Assembly: GCF_003382685.1 (NCBI RefSeq)
Contig: NZ_QLVG01000001.1
Location: 62,001 to 126,000 of the forward strand
Length of the DNA stretch: 64,000 nt
Direction: 5' to 3'
Origin: Halorussus litoreus
GTDB taxonomy: Archaea > Halobacteriota > Halobacteria > Halobacteriales > Haladaptataceae
Below are positions 16,868-27,600 of the stretch, one piece after another (within the stretch, counting starts at the first letter, position 1; the number at the start of each line of letters is the position of its first letter). A program made the position numbers and the translations under genes. The notes beneath the pieces are model-generated. The model did no database searches, was not told the origin of the DNA, and saw nothing but the letters and a program-made list of their open reading frames with translations.

Positions 16868-18216
16868 CGAGCCTCCAGACGCGACTTAAGGGCCGGGACG
16901 CCAGAGTCGGCGTGATCGGACTCGGCTACGTCGGCCTTCCGTTGAGTCTCGAACTCACGCGTGCAGGCTACGCGGTCGCGGGCTTCGACATCGACGCCGG
17001 CCGCGTCGCGGACCTGCAGGACGGGCTGAGCTACGTCGACGACGTGACCGACGACGAACTCGTGGCCGCCCTCAACGCGGGGTTCACGCCCGACGACGAC
17101 CCCACCGTCGTCGCGGACTGCGACGCCTACGTCATCGCCGTGCCGACAGGGGTCGCCGACGGCGAACCCCAGATGAACGCGGTCCGAGCCGCGACCGAGA
17201 CGGTCGGCGAGCAGGCCGGCGACCGGGACACGCTCGTCGTCGTCAGCAGCACCGTCTACCCGGGAGCGACCGACGAAGTGGTCGCACCGCTACTGGCCGA
17301 GTACCGCGATTCCGGCCGGACGCACGTCGCGATGGTACCCGAGCGACTCAATCCCGGGACCGACCACGCGGTCGAGGACATCCCGCTCGTCGTCGGTGCG
17401 AACGACGACGACGCCCGCCTCACAGCACGGACGCTGTTCGAATCGTTCGTCGCCGACACCCATCCCGTCGACTCGACGACGACCGCGGAACTGACGAAGA
17501 CGCTGGAGAACACCTACCGGATGGTGAACATCGCGCTCGTCAACGAGCTCACCGCGTTCGCGGAGCGGTTCGACGCCGACGTCTGGGACGCCATCGAGGC
17601 CGCCTCGACCAAGCCGTTCGGCTTCCAGGCGTTCTACCCCGGTCCCGGCGTGGGCGGTCACTGCATCCCCATCGACCCGCAGTTCCTGACGTGGCGAGCC
17701 TCTGAACTCGGGACGGAACTCTCGATGATCGAGAACGCCCAGCGTGTCAACGAGTGGATGCCCTCGGTCGTGGTCGACCGAATCGAGCGGATGCTCGCCG
17801 AGCGCGGGATCGAATCCGGCGAGGCGTCCATCGTTACCCTCGGCGTGGCGTACAAGCCGAACGTCGGGGATACTCGTCGTTCGCCCGCACTCGAAATCTC
17901 GGAACGTCTGAGCGAGGAGTCGGGCCTCGTGGCGGTCGACCCGCACGTGCACCCCGATGAAGGCGACGTCGTGATCGCAAATTCGCTTTCGGAAGCGCCG
18001 CTCGAAGAGGCGGACGTCGTCGCCTTGCTCGTCGATCACGACGACTTCGATCTCGACGAGGTGACGTCACGCGCATCGCTCGTCTTCGACGCGCGCGACG
18101 CCGTGCCGACTGACGGCGACGCCGAGGTCGTCAGGCTCGGTGACGAGACGGGAGCAGCTGACCGATTCGGAGAAGTGGCTGAGGAGCAGGAGATCGATTC
18201 GAAGCCGGGGAGATAG
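16864..18216 (+). CDS. Nucleotide-sugar 6-dehydrogenase (UDP-GlcNAc/ManNAc dehydrogenase-like)
   Basis: The 450-residue protein has the N-terminal GLGYVGLPLSLELTRAGY NAD-binding motif, the VPERLNPG substrate element (about 158-165), and the catalytic cysteine in GVGGHCIPIDP (about 258). The C-terminal domain has LGVAYKPNVGDTRRSPAL. The HCIPIDP form of the active site is typical of WbpA/WecC enzymes rather than UDP-glucose dehydrogenase, which has the GSCFPKD form seen in the gene at 23322. It oxidises C6 of a UDP-HexNAc to the uronic acid for the glycan. ATGA overlap with the epimerase makes it the last gene of this operon. Confidence 0.92.
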   Translation: MTSLQTRLKGRDARVGVIGLGYVGLPLSLELTRAGYAVAGFDIDAGRVADLQDGLSYVDDVTDDELVAALNAGFTPDDDPTVVADCDAYVIAVPTGVADGEPQMNAVRAATETVGEQAGDRDTLVVVSSTVYPGATDEVVAPLLAEYRDSGRTHVAMVPERLNPGTDHAVEDIPLVVGANDDDARLTARTLFESFVADTHPVDSTTTAELTKTLENTYRMVNIALVNELTAFAERFDADVWDAIEAASTKPFGFQAFYPGPGVGGHCIPIDPQFLTWRASELGTELSMIENAQRVNEWMPSVVVDRIERMLAERGIESGEASIVTLGVAYKPNVGDTRRSPALEISERLSEESGLVAVDPHVHPDEGDVVIANSLSEAPLEEADVVALLVDHDDFDLDEVTSRASLVFDARDAVPTDGDAEVVRLGDETGAADRFGEVAEEQEIDSKPGR

Positions 18217-18273
18217 CGGACCCCGTAGCGTTCGTCGGTCGCTTTTCGCTTGTCCTGTCGAAGCGTCGTTCTC

Positions 18274-19686
18274 TCAGTCGTTCCGTCCGACGTCGGCGAT
18301 ATCGCGGAACACCTGCCAGAACTGATGGGCGATGATCGTCAAGTCGAACCGGAACGACTGCTGGCGGATGTACTCGAGGTCGTACTCGACCTTCCGGGTG
18401 GGCTCCTTTCCGGTGGCGTCGTTGATCTGGGCCAGCCCCGTCAGGCCCGGCTTGACAAACCATCGCTGCTTCCAGACATTCACTTCCGAGACGTAGTCCG
18501 GTTCCAGTTCGGTGATCGCCGGACGAGGGCCGACGACGCTCATGTCGCCGACGAGGATCGACCAGAGCTGCGGGATCTCGTCGAGGTGGGTCCTCCGGAG
18601 GAACTCACCGAGCGGCGTCTTCCGGTCGGTTTCGATGTCGAGGTCGACGTCCCCCGCTGGTTCGGGCTTCAGCGTTCGGAACTTGTAGATTCGGAACGTA
18701 TCCCCGAATCTGTAGGTTCGCTCCTGCGTGAAGAACACCGGGCCGTGTCCTTCAATCTTGATCGCCAGCGCGATCAGGACGACGAGTGGCGAGACAGCGA
18801 TCAGCGCCGCTCCGGCGAACGCCACGTCGAACAGTCGCTTGAACAGCCGGTCCTGCCAGTCCCACGGGTCGATGTCAATTTCGACGAGAGTATCGTTAGT
18901 ATCCAGCGACGTCAGTAACGTATCGGAGTGCTTGCGGGGTGCAAGCGCCTGAATCCCGAATTCGTGGCAGGCGTGGAGTGCGCCGAAGAACTCCGCCCGG
19001 TCGGCCTGCGTGAACGCCAGCACGGCCGTGTCGACGTCGTGCTCGACGAGCACCTCGTCGAGGCGCGAAAGGCCACCGAGGTATTCGAGGTCGTTCAGTT
19101 GGGTTTCACCGCTCCCGTCGGCGACGACCGCAGGAGCGTCCTCGGACTCACCGTCGAGATAGTACGGGCTCGGCGGCGCGACGTAGCCTACCACGTAGAG
19201 GTCGGTCGATTCGAGCACGTCGTGGATCTCCCCGGGGTCGTCGCCAACGACGATTACTCGTTCTCGGCCCGTTGGCTGGCGACGGATGACGACGAACCAC
19301 ACGGGAAGCACCACCAGCAGAATCGTCACCGTCAGGGCCAGCGTCAGCCGTGGCAGCGGGTAGGTATAGTCGAAGTACCCGGCGGTCGCCATCGCGAACC
19401 CGGCGACGACGACTCGTTTCTGCGTGATCAGAACCGTGTCGAACGCCGCACGGGGACGGGGTTTGAACAGCGGGAGGAGACAGCCGAGAACGACGACGAC
19501 GGTCGTTACTACTCCGAGAATCAGCGCGTTTCCACTGATGACGGACGCGGGGAGGCGCCCCACCAATGGGACAGTAGTCGACACTGCCGATTGAACTGCC
19601 GAGAGATTCGCAACGACCACGGCGGCGACCGACGCGAGGACGGTACCGACGACGCTCGCCACCCGGTACCGGTATCCGGAGACCAT
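18274..19686 (-). CDS. Polyprenyl glycosylphosphotransferase (WbaP/PglC-like initiating sugar transferase)
   Basis: I prefer ATG 19686 over the preceding GTG. The 470-residue protein has an N-terminal membrane region of four to five helices (about 1-135), a flavodoxin-like middle with a nucleotide-binding turn (VIVVGDDPGEIHDVLESTD), and a C-terminal bacterial-sugar-transferase domain. That domain holds KRLFDVAFAG, the re-entrant helix, GPVFFTQERTYRFG, KFRTL and the signature DEIPQLWSILVGDMSVVGPRP. It attaches the first sugar-phosphate to a polyprenyl phosphate carrier at the membrane. It converges with the dehydrogenase operon and leaves a 57-base gap. Confidence 0.93.
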   Translation of the reverse strand: MVSGYRYRVASVVGTVLASVAAVVVANLSAVQSAVSTTVPLVGRLPASVISGNALILGVVTTVVVVLGCLLPLFKPRPRAAFDTVLITQKRVVVAGFAMATAGYFDYTYPLPRLTLALTVTILLVVLPVWFVVIRRQPTGRERVIVVGDDPGEIHDVLESTDLYVVGYVAPPSPYYLDGESEDAPAVVADGSGETQLNDLEYLGGLSRLDEVLVEHDVDTAVLAFTQADRAEFFGALHACHEFGIQALAPRKHSDTLLTSLDTNDTLVEIDIDPWDWQDRLFKRLFDVAFAGAALIAVSPLVVLIALAIKIEGHGPVFFTQERTYRFGDTFRIYKFRTLKPEPAGDVDLDIETDRKTPLGEFLRRTHLDEIPQLWSILVGDMSVVGPRPAITELEPDYVSEVNVWKQRWFVKPGLTGLAQINDATGKEPTRKVEYDLEYIRQQSFRFDLTIIAHQFWQVFRDIADVGRND

Positions 19687-19794
19687 CACGCTATTCCCCG
19701 CAGGGGGTTTGCTTAAAAGCTGTGAACTACTGTTGGGCCGGCAACGTTTGCACGAACGGTCGGAAGAATCGTCCTCGTATTTAGTCCCGTTCTG

Positions 19795-20610
19795 CTACGC
19801 CATGCCCGCCTCTATCGGCTCCCAGTCGAACTCCGAAAACAAACGGGCGAGTCGAGCCTCGGTCTTCTCGATGTTCGTGTAGTGGCGCAACCGGTAGTTC
19901 AGTGATAGTTCCTGTAGCTTCGGCTGTCCGGTATCGATCTCCCACGGGTGGAAGTAGAATATGAACGGCTGGTCGCCCGTCGCGTGCTTCACCCCTCTTC
20001 TATAGATCGGATACGGAATAGCTCGAAAGTACGCACCGCCGGCCCAAGGGACATTGAATCCGGGAAGGCTAACGACCGGCAGTTGGGCCTCTACCAGTCC
20101 GTTGTCGAGCGTCGCGAACGTGGAGTCGGCCTCCACTGACATCGATCCGTACCGGTCGTGTGCGGTCGCTCGAAACAGACTGGAGTCGTATTCGAACCCC
20201 GCGTCGGCCAGAATGTCGGCCCCCCAATCAGTGATCGAGAAGCTGGGAGCGCGATACCCTCGAATTTGCTGACCGCTCAACTCTTCGAGTATCGCGGCCG
20301 ACCGCTCGATGTCCTCGCGAGCCTCCTCCGGGGAGAGTTCGTACAGTAGCTCGTGTCCGTACCCGTGGCTGGCGATCTCGTGGCCGCGCGCGACGATCTC
20401 CTCGACCATCTCGGGCGCGCGCTCGGCGACCCAGCCGAGCACGAAGAACGTCGCGCGTGCGTCGTGTTCGTCGAGCATGTCGAGCAGTCGCGAGACGTTG
20501 TCCGCGACCCGGAACTCCTGCTCGTCCCACGAGTCACGAGCGATGGCTTGTCGAAGGTTGTGCGAGTGAAACCAGTCCTCGACGTCGAACGACAGCAGGT
20601 ACTGGCTCAC
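19795..20610 (-). CDS. Polysaccharide deacetylase (NodB-like)
   Basis: The 271-residue protein starts with LLSFDVEDWFHS, containing the catalytic Asp-Asp pair of NodB-type deacetylases. It then has ATFFVLGWVAERAP and the metal-binding HEIASHGYGHELLY (about 77-90). RGYRAPSFSI and the distal FYFHPWEID carry the remaining motifs. The sequence resembles the DUF3473/XrtA-associated deacetylases of exopolysaccharide loci. It removes N-acetyl groups from a glycan or its precursor. Its GTG start overlaps the stop of the formyltransferase gene upstream (GTGA), so the two are coupled. Confidence 0.93.
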   Translation of the reverse strand: MSQYLLSFDVEDWFHSHNLRQAIARDSWDEQEFRVADNVSRLLDMLDEHDARATFFVLGWVAERAPEMVEEIVARGHEIASHGYGHELLYELSPEEAREDIERSAAILEELSGQQIRGYRAPSFSITDWGADILADAGFEYDSSLFRATAHDRYGSMSVEADSTFATLDNGLVEAQLPVVSLPGFNVPWAGGAYFRAIPYPIYRRGVKHATGDQPFIFYFHPWEIDTGQPKLQELSLNYRLRHYTNIEKTEARLARLFSEFDWEPIEAGMA

Positions 20611-21374
20611 AGGAGCTCACCGCCTCGATGCTGGAACTCGCGCCGCTCGTCAGGGGTAGGGAACGAGAAGTACGACCCTTCACCCTCTATCGGCGACCGC
20701 GAGACGCGACCTTCCTCGATATCGTCCAACGCCCGAGCTGCGAGCTCCCCTCCGACCTCCTTTCCTCGGCTAATCACGTCGTCGAGCGTGTCGTCGTCGG
20801 CGACCGGAAACGAGGTTCTCCGAACGGCCTCCCCGCGGTCGATCTCCTCGGCCATCGTGTGGACGGTGACCCCCACTTCCTCCTCCCCGTGGTACAGCGC
20901 CCAGAACGTCGGCATCATCCCCCGGTAGTTCGGCAGGTCCGCCGTGTGAACGTTGAGACAGCCCCAATTCGGTGCATCGAGAAGCTCAACGTCGAATATC
21001 TCCGGAGCCGACACCGAGAGCAACACGTCCACGTCGCGTTTTCGGAGACGCTCGACGAACGCGGGGTCGTTCACGCTCTCGCGCCGCTCGACCGGGACTC
21101 CGTACTCGTCGGCGACCGACGCGACCGAGTAACGACCGACGCCGACCGCGTCGAGCGCGGTTCGGCCGGCGAATTCGACGCCTCTGCGAACGAAACCGAC
21201 GGGCCCGTAGAAACCGAACATCCGACGGGCGAGTTCGACTCCACTTTCGTCGAACGATGGGAGTTCGACTATCGACTCCACTTCGATACCGTCAGAGAGA
21301 CGCGAGAAGAACGACTCGAAGAACAACGGGACGTAGAAGGGGTCGTCCTGTGTGACAATCGCCACTCTAACCAT
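20607..21374 (-). CDS. Formyltransferase-family protein (sugar N-formyltransferase-like)
   Basis: From ATG 21374 (MVRVAIVTQDDPF; a GTG seven codons upstream is possible) the protein has 255 residues. It matches the formyl-transfer domain of Fmt/ArnA: LLSVSAPEIFDVELLDAPNWG, the catalytic-region signature CLNVHTADLPNYRGMMPTFW (Asn-x-His), and VTVHTMAEEIDRGEAV with the catalytic Asp. Placement in a glycan operon, and coupling to a deacetylase that could expose an amine, suggest N-formylation of an amino sugar from formyl-folate. The N-terminal 80 residues are less conserved. Substrate is inference. Confidence 0.88.
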   Translation of the reverse strand: MVRVAIVTQDDPFYVPLFFESFFSRLSDGIEVESIVELPSFDESGVELARRMFGFYGPVGFVRRGVEFAGRTALDAVGVGRYSVASVADEYGVPVERRESVNDPAFVERLRKRDVDVLLSVSAPEIFDVELLDAPNWGCLNVHTADLPNYRGMMPTFWALYHGEEEVGVTVHTMAEEIDRGEAVRRTSFPVADDDTLDDVISRGKEVGGELAARALDDIEEGRVSRSPIEGEGSYFSFPTPDERREFQHRGGELL

Positions 21375-21540
21375 TCGTGCTTTGGTTTCCGACACGCTTA
21401 CTTAAGCATTGATTGTCTGAATGAAGTTGTCGACATGGGTGGCAGTGAGACGGCACCCCCGGTCAACGAGTGGAAACTACCGGTAACCGCACGCCGCGCG
21501 TCCCCCGAGCCAGTCGAACGTTTCGTATATCCCAGACGGG

Positions 21541-22350
21541 TCATCCCCTGAGAACGGTCGAATACAGCAGCTTTCGGACGACGTTCGGGGACATCCGTAC
21601 AGGCATCTTCGTACAGACGTTGAGCAGGAACTCGCGGTTGTCGAGAAAACCCATCCTCCGGAACTCGCGGAGAAGATTGAACTCGATACTCGCGTATTCG
21701 AAACCGCCGCGGCGAGCATGCCAGTCTGTGCCGACTTCCGACTCGACGAGCACGTCGGGGATGTTCGCGAGGTCGTAGCCCGCAACCAGCAACCGAACCC
21801 AGAGGTCGTAATCCTGCATCGATTGGAGGTCACGGTATCCACCGACCGACTCCACGGCGGACTTTCTGTACATCGACGTCGGATGTGTGATCGGCGCTCG
21901 GAATCGAGCGTACGACCGGACCTCCTCGGGTGACTCCGGGACTTCTCGAATCCGTTCGTCCCCGTTCGGTAGTATCTCTCTCATGTAGCTACCGACGGCG
22001 GCGACGTCTGGGTTGTCGGCGAGATACGCTGTTTGCTTTTCGAACCGGTCTTCGACGGAGAGGTCGTCTGAGTCGACTTTGGCAATCAACTCGTGCGTAC
22101 ATTCGGAGAGCCCAACCCGAAGTGCTTCCCCAGTGCCGCGATTCTCCTCGAATGAGACGAGCTTCGTTCGGTCGGGATACCTATTTGCCCAATCGTCCAC
22201 GACGCCGTCGAGATCCGCCGGTAGCGGTCCGTCCTTGACGATGACGACTTCGTCCGGTACGACAGTCTGATTGTACGTACTCTCGAGACACTCGTCGACT
22301 TCCTCCGCATCCTCGCCGTAGTACGTCGAGATGAGGACCGAGAAGTTCAT
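21541..22350 (-). CDS. Family 2 glycosyltransferase
   Basis: The 269-residue product begins with FSVLISTYYGEDAEEVDECL, the GT2 first strand, followed by ENRGTGEALRVGL and the DxD-type metal motif in AKVDSDDLSVEDR (about 93). The acceptor region holds YRKSAVESVGGYRD and a QDYDLWVRLL element with the catalytic Asp (about 180). It is a GT-A enzyme acting at the cytosolic face of the membrane on a lipid-linked acceptor. It lies 166 bases upstream of the formyltransferase gene in the same direction. Confidence 0.93.
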   Translation of the reverse strand: MNFSVLISTYYGEDAEEVDECLESTYNQTVVPDEVVIVKDGPLPADLDGVVDDWANRYPDRTKLVSFEENRGTGEALRVGLSECTHELIAKVDSDDLSVEDRFEKQTAYLADNPDVAAVGSYMREILPNGDERIREVPESPEEVRSYARFRAPITHPTSMYRKSAVESVGGYRDLQSMQDYDLWVRLLVAGYDLANIPDVLVESEVGTDWHARRGGFEYASIEFNLLREFRRMGFLDNREFLLNVCTKMPVRMSPNVVRKLLYSTVLRG

Positions 22351-22492
22351 TGGGTGTTAGTTCAGCGTTCGGTGCCAATAATATGGCTATTTTTACTCGC
22401 AGAATCGGTTTCTCTTCCGGAACCCGTCGGGGACACAATCGTAGAGCCTCGAAGAACAGCGATCCGACTAGTCTCCCACGACTTTAGCGGGC

Positions 22493-23233
22493 TTAAGCTT
22501 CGGTCGCCTCGGTATCGACGTCCTCTCCGCCGAGCAACTGTTCCGCCTTGTCGCGGTCCTCCGGATATCCCACGTCGACGCGCCAGCCGTCCATCCGGAT
22601 TGCGTCTATCGTGCGGCCGCTCTGGATGAGGAGGTCGATAGCCTCGCTGATCTCGTACTCGCCGCGGTTCGACGGCTGGATGAGATGGCAGGCGTGGAAG
22701 ATGGCGGGCGTGAACGTGTAGAATCCAGTCATGACTAGGTTTGACGGCGGATCTTCGGGCTTCTCGACCACGTCCATAATCTCGCCGTAGTCGTTCGTGT
22801 CACAGACGCCGTACCGGTCAGCCTCCTCGTAGGGCACTTCTTCGACGAGGAACGCGGCGTCCGCTCGGTCCTCTTGCTGGCGATTGATGACGTCACTCAG
22901 GTTCGCGTCGAAGATGTTGTCGCCGAGTATCAGCATGAAATCGTCGTCGATGTGTTCTTCGACGGTCAGCAGGGCGTGCGCGAGTCCATTCTGTTCGCGC
23001 TGGTGCGTGTACGTCATCGGAATCCCATCGAACTCGTCACCGTAGTGGTCGATGATGTCCTGCTTTCGGTAGCCTACCACTACGACGAACTCGTCGGCAC
23101 CGAGGTCGGCCAGTTGCTCGAAGCAGTGAGTCAGGATCGGCTTGCCGTCCACTTCGACCATTCCCTTGGGTTTGTCCTCGGTCAACGGTTGCAGGCGCGT
23201 TCCTTCCCCCGCCGCCAGCACGACTGCTTTCAT
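22493..23233 (-). CDS. aglF: Sugar-1-phosphate nucleotidyltransferase (AglF-like)
   Basis: The 246-residue protein has the N-terminal signature LAAGEGTRLQPLTEDKPKGM, the GDNIF metal-site motif (about 105) and a C-terminal VDVGYPEDRDKAEQLL. It transfers UMP or dTMP from an NTP to a sugar-1-phosphate. AglF of Haloferax is the UTP-glucose-1-phosphate uridylyltransferase of S-layer N-glycosylation. The divergent neighbour at 23322 is the UDP-glucose dehydrogenase, which would use its product, so the pair fits UDP-glucuronate synthesis. The 88-base divergent gap must hold both promoters. Confidence 0.88.
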   Translation of the reverse strand: MKAVVLAAGEGTRLQPLTEDKPKGMVEVDGKPILTHCFEQLADLGADEFVVVVGYRKQDIIDHYGDEFDGIPMTYTHQREQNGLAHALLTVEEHIDDDFMLILGDNIFDANLSDVINRQQEDRADAAFLVEEVPYEEADRYGVCDTNDYGEIMDVVEKPEDPPSNLVMTGFYTFTPAIFHACHLIQPSNRGEYEISEAIDLLIQSGRTIDAIRMDGWRVDVGYPEDRDKAEQLLGGEDVDTEATEA

Positions 23234-23321
23234 ACACGTTCCACCCTCACGGGAGTGTTAAATAGTTTTAGCCTCGGTTCTATCCGAAGCCTCAAGAGAA
23301 GGGCCGAACACATACCGAGTG

Positions 23322-24611
23322 ATGAATATCAGCATCGTCGGTAGCGGATACGTCGGCACCACCGTCGCCGCCTGCTTTGCGGACTACGGCCACGAGGTGA
23401 CGAACGTGGATATCGACGAGGATATCGTCACCGCCATCAACGAGGGCGAGACGCCGATCCACGAACCGGGGCTCGACGACCTCGTCGCCGAGTACGGGGG
23501 CGACCGACTACGCGCGACGGCCGACTATGCTACAATTCAGGACACCGACGTCACGTTTCTCGCGCTCCCAACGCCCCCACAAGAGGACGGCAGTATCGAC
23601 CTCGACATCTTCAAATCCGGTGTCCGGTCGCTGGGAGAGGCGCTCGCGAGTAAGGACGACTCGCATCTCGTCGTCGTGAAGTCTACCGTCGTTCCGGGCA
23701 CTACTGAGGACACCGTTGCGCCACTGCTGGCCGACATCTCCGGCAAGACGCTCGACGACGACCTCCACGTCGCGATGAATCCGGAATTTCTCCGGGAAGG
23801 AAGCGCCGTCGCGGACTTCCGGAATCCCGACAAGATAGTGTTCGGTGCGTGCACCGATCTGGCCCGCGAACGTCTGCGTGACGTGTTCGATCCGCTTCTC
23901 ACCGACTCGGAGGCCGCACTCGTCGAGACCGGAATCCGGGAGGCAGAGATGATCAAGTACGCCAACAACGCCTTCCTCGCTTCGAAGGTCAGTCTGGTCA
24001 ACGAACTCGGGAACATCTGCAAGGAGTACGGCGTCGACGCCTACGAGGTTGCGGACGCCGTCGGGCTCGACGACCGCATCTCCGAACGCTTCCTTCGTTC
24101 GGGCGTCGGCTGGGGCGGTAGCTGTTTCCCGAAAGACGTGGCCGCGCTCATCGCCGCCGCCCGCGACGCGGAGTACGAGCCGGCCCTGCTGGAGGCTGCG
24201 GTCGAAGTCAACGACCGCCAGCCCGAGCGCATGCTCGATCTGCTCGAGACCCATCTCGACCCTACTGGAAAGCGCGTGGCGGTCCTCGGGCTCGCGTTCA
24301 AATCCGGCACCGACGACGTTCGAAACTCGCGGGCCATCCCAGTCATCGAAGGCCTTCGAGAGCGCGGCGCGGACGTCGTGGCTTACGATCCGGTCGCAAC
24401 CGAGAACATGCGCGAGCGGTTTCCTGATATCGAGTACGCCGACTCTACACGTGATGCTCTAGACGACGCCAGTGCCGCACTCGTCGTCACCGACTGGGAC
24501 GAGTTCGCAGCGCTCGATAGGGAGTTTGACCGTATGGCGACGCCGATTGTCGTGGACGGTCGCCGAATCGTCGAACCTCACGAAGGCATCACCTACGAAG
24601 GGCTGACGTAG
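23322..24611 (+). CDS. aglM: UDP-glucose 6-dehydrogenase (AglM-like)
   Basis: I chose ATG 23322 over the preceding GTG. The 429-residue protein has [21 protein letters not shown], the substrate element [14 protein letters not shown] (about 152), the catalytic cysteine in [13 protein letters not shown] (about 262) and [18 protein letters not shown]. It oxidises UDP-glucose to UDP-glucuronate with two NAD. AglM does this in the Haloferax N-glycosylation pathway. It differs from the HCIPIDP-type enzyme at 16864, so the island makes two different uronic-acid nucleotides. Confidence 0.93.
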   Translation: MNISIVGSGYVGTTVAACFADYGHEVTNVDIDEDIVTAINEGETPIHEPGLDDLVAEYGGDRLRATADYATIQDTDVTFLALPTPPQEDGSIDLDIFKSGVRSLGEALASKDDSHLVVVKSTVVPGTTEDTVAPLLADISGKTLDDDLHVAMNPEFLREGSAVADFRNPDKIVFGACTDLARERLRDVFDPLLTDSEAALVETGIREAEMIKYANNAFLASKVSLVNELGNICKEYGVDAYEVADAVGLDDRISERFLRSGVGWGGSCFPKDVAALIAAARDAEYEPALLEAAVEVNDRQPERMLDLLETHLDPTGKRVAVLGLAFKSGTDDVRNSRAIPVIEGLRERGADVVAYDPVATENMRERFPDIEYADSTRDALDDASAALVVTDWDEFAALDREFDRMATPIVVDGRRIVEPHEGITYEGLT

Positions 24612-24644
24612 TAGGAGTCGGGACACTCTCGAAAGACGATCGAC

Positions 24645-27600
24645 TCAATCTGCCGTCTCGTTTTCGTCCCCGCTAGAGTAGAGGTTTGCGACCTCGTCGG
24701 CCGACAGCGAACGCTCGTAAATCCGGAGGTCGTCGATTGCCCCGGGGAAACCGCGGCCGACCATAAGCGGATCGTCGTTGCCGACGTCCCCGCTCCACTG
24801 CGCCCGGTCCACTACGGTACCGTCCAAGTACAGCGTGACGGTCGACCCGTTCCACGTCAGCGCCGCGTGGTGCCACTCCCCGTCGTCGACTCGCGGTCCG
24901 CGAACCGTCGCCGCGCCCGGACCGTCGCCGAGCCCACCGAGCAACGTGCCGCGCGACATGGATATCTGGTACCCCATCGTGTTCTCGAACGCCGTCGGCT
25001 CGCCCTTGAGTGCGATTCGCGGGTACTTCACGTCGTTCTCGTAGTCGACGCCCTCCTCGGTCCGGAACCACGTCGACAGCGTCACGTTCCCGTTACCGTC
25101 GATGCTGGGCGAGGCGTCCGCACGCAGTCTGTCGCTCTCGTCGAGTGCAATCGCACTCCCGTTGTGGCCCTCGACCCACTCGCCACTGCTGGCGTTCATG
25201 TGGTTCCCGGATCGGATGTCGTAGGCTGTGCCGTCACCGGGATTCTCGAACGGCCAGTACGCGCCCGAGTCGCCGAGCAGGTTCACTCGCTCGCCCGACG
25301 AAACGTCGTCCTCGGACACTTCGACGGTTCGATCGCCGATCTCGTAGCTACCCGGGTGGGGAACGGTGAGCTCGTAGACACCGAACTCGTTGGTCGAGAC
25401 GGTTCGCTCGTAGGTGAACGATCCGCCCTCGATATCGACTTCGGTGCTCGTCGTCAGGTTCGAATTTGGCTGGACCTTCCCAGTTATCGTCGCACCGGGA
25501 ACGAGCGTGAATACCTTCACCGATTCGTCGTCGCTGGCGTACACAGCTCGGTAGTGTGCCGCACCGTCGGCACCGTTTGAGCCGCTACTTCCGTACCGCT
25601 GGTGGAGCCTCGCGTAGTTCGTCTCGGGCGAGACTCGACCGTTCGTCTCGACGTTCTTCGTGACGACGAAGTTGCCACGGTCGCGGAGTTCCTCGTACCA
25701 CCGTGCGGAGTCAGTCCCACCGAGGAACCGCTCGTAGTTGTCCTCCGCGTAGGTGTACGACCGCGACTCCCCGTTCACGAAGTAGTTGTACATCCGGTTG
25801 CGGCCCCACTGACTGAACACGTAGTCCTCAGGGTACTCCCAGCTCTGATCCTCCGCGTAGCCGTCCATCCACGTCGCCGCCTCGAATCGCTGATCGTCGA
25901 TCTTCACCTGTTCGTGGCGGACCGCGGTCTGGACCCCGCCAGCGCTGGCGACGAACAGAAAGAGTATCGCGAGCGCAGTGAACGTACTCCGACTCGGTAA
26001 CTCAAACGGCGGGGACTCGTCGGCACTCGACCGCTCGGCGGTCTCCAACCACCCGCTTGTGTTCGGATTTACGACGTTCCGGTCGAACACCGGCGGTCGC
26101 GTCACGTCGAGTTTCGCTGCAAGTGCGACGAATCCCCAGCCAGCGGCGATAGCCATAAACGGGGCGAGTTCGCCGACGAACCGGCGCTGGAGCGTCGCGA
26201 GCGCGACGAAGTACCAGCCGTAGGTGACCACGACCAGCCACGCGGGATGGTCGTGGCGGTAGGCCCGCCTGCTCGCCAGTACCAGCACCGGAACCCCGAG
26301 AATCCACACAAGTCCGAGTTCGAGTATCGGGCCAAGCAAGATGCCGCTCGGGCCCCCGGCGAAGATGGAGTTGTTCTCGGCGACCCCGGTCCGGAACAGC
26401 AGAAAGTCGAGTCGACCGCTCAGCACGCTCGCGTACGACGGTAGAAATGCGAAAATCACTGCGAGTCCGCCGAGCGCGCCAGCAACCTCTGCCGTGCCGA
26501 AGACGAACGCTGGGAGGTTCGCCCGCCTGAACGCCTCGCCGAGGACGCCCACGCCAGCGACGCCGACGAACAGCAGTACCGACGAGTACGCGACGACATC
26601 GGTCTGCCAGCCGAACCCGGTGTGGGCAAGGTGCGAGAGCAGCGAGGCGAGCGCCAGTCCCGCGAGAATCGGCGCAGTGAACGTCAGCGGCGAGCGGTCG
26701 GCCCTGACTTCGGCGACCGCCCGAACCGCGACGTAGACGCTGAGGGCTCCGATCAGGAGCGGTCCGGCCTCCCACGCCAGCACCTGTCCGGCGACCGCAA
26801 CGCCGAGGACGCCGCTCGCGAGCCACGGTCGCGGCGTCGAGAGGGCTTCGGGGTCGACTCTCGATAGCGAGACGAGCGCGACGGCAGTCAGCGCGAGCCA
26901 CGGGTAGTCGAACGCGTGGTGGTCGGCGAAACCGAGCCCCGTCCGGTACGCGAACGCCGGGACGACCGCCAGCAGGAGGACCGCCGCGAGGCCGACGCGT
27001 GGGTCGCCCGTGAGCAGTTTGGCGAGCAGATAGACGAGTACGCCCACCACGAGCGCCGAGACGACGGGGTAGAACGCCAGCACGACGCCCGAGGCGTCGG
27101 CACCGCCGAGGAAGCTCGTCGCCCACCAGAGCGTCCCGACGAGAAGGGGTTCGCCGTGGGCCATGTTCTGTGAGACGGTCGAGAGCGCGCTCAAGTCGAA
27201 CGAGCCCGTAGATTCGGCGGCGAGTTGTTCGACCCAGTAGCGATAGAGGTAGGGGTCGTTCGAGGGGAGGACGACGTGTTCGCCGCGGAAGACGCTCGGG
27301 AAGATGTAGGTGCGCACGAGGACCAGAAACGCAAACGCGCCAGCGAGCGCGCCTGCCTCCGCGCGGGACACCGATGGTAACGACAGCGAGAATCCCGGTC
27401 CGGAGGGAAGCGTCGGTTCGCTGTCTGCCTCGGCCTCGACCGCCGCGTCGCCGTCGAGACTGGATCGGACGGCAGCTGGGTCGGCGATCTCGTATTCACC
27501 ACTGTCCTTTGCGACGATGTCCCGGGAGACGAGTTCGCCGAAGGCTCCGGAGTCGACGGGCACCTCGTCGAAGGTCCACCCGTCGGCGTCGGCATCGACT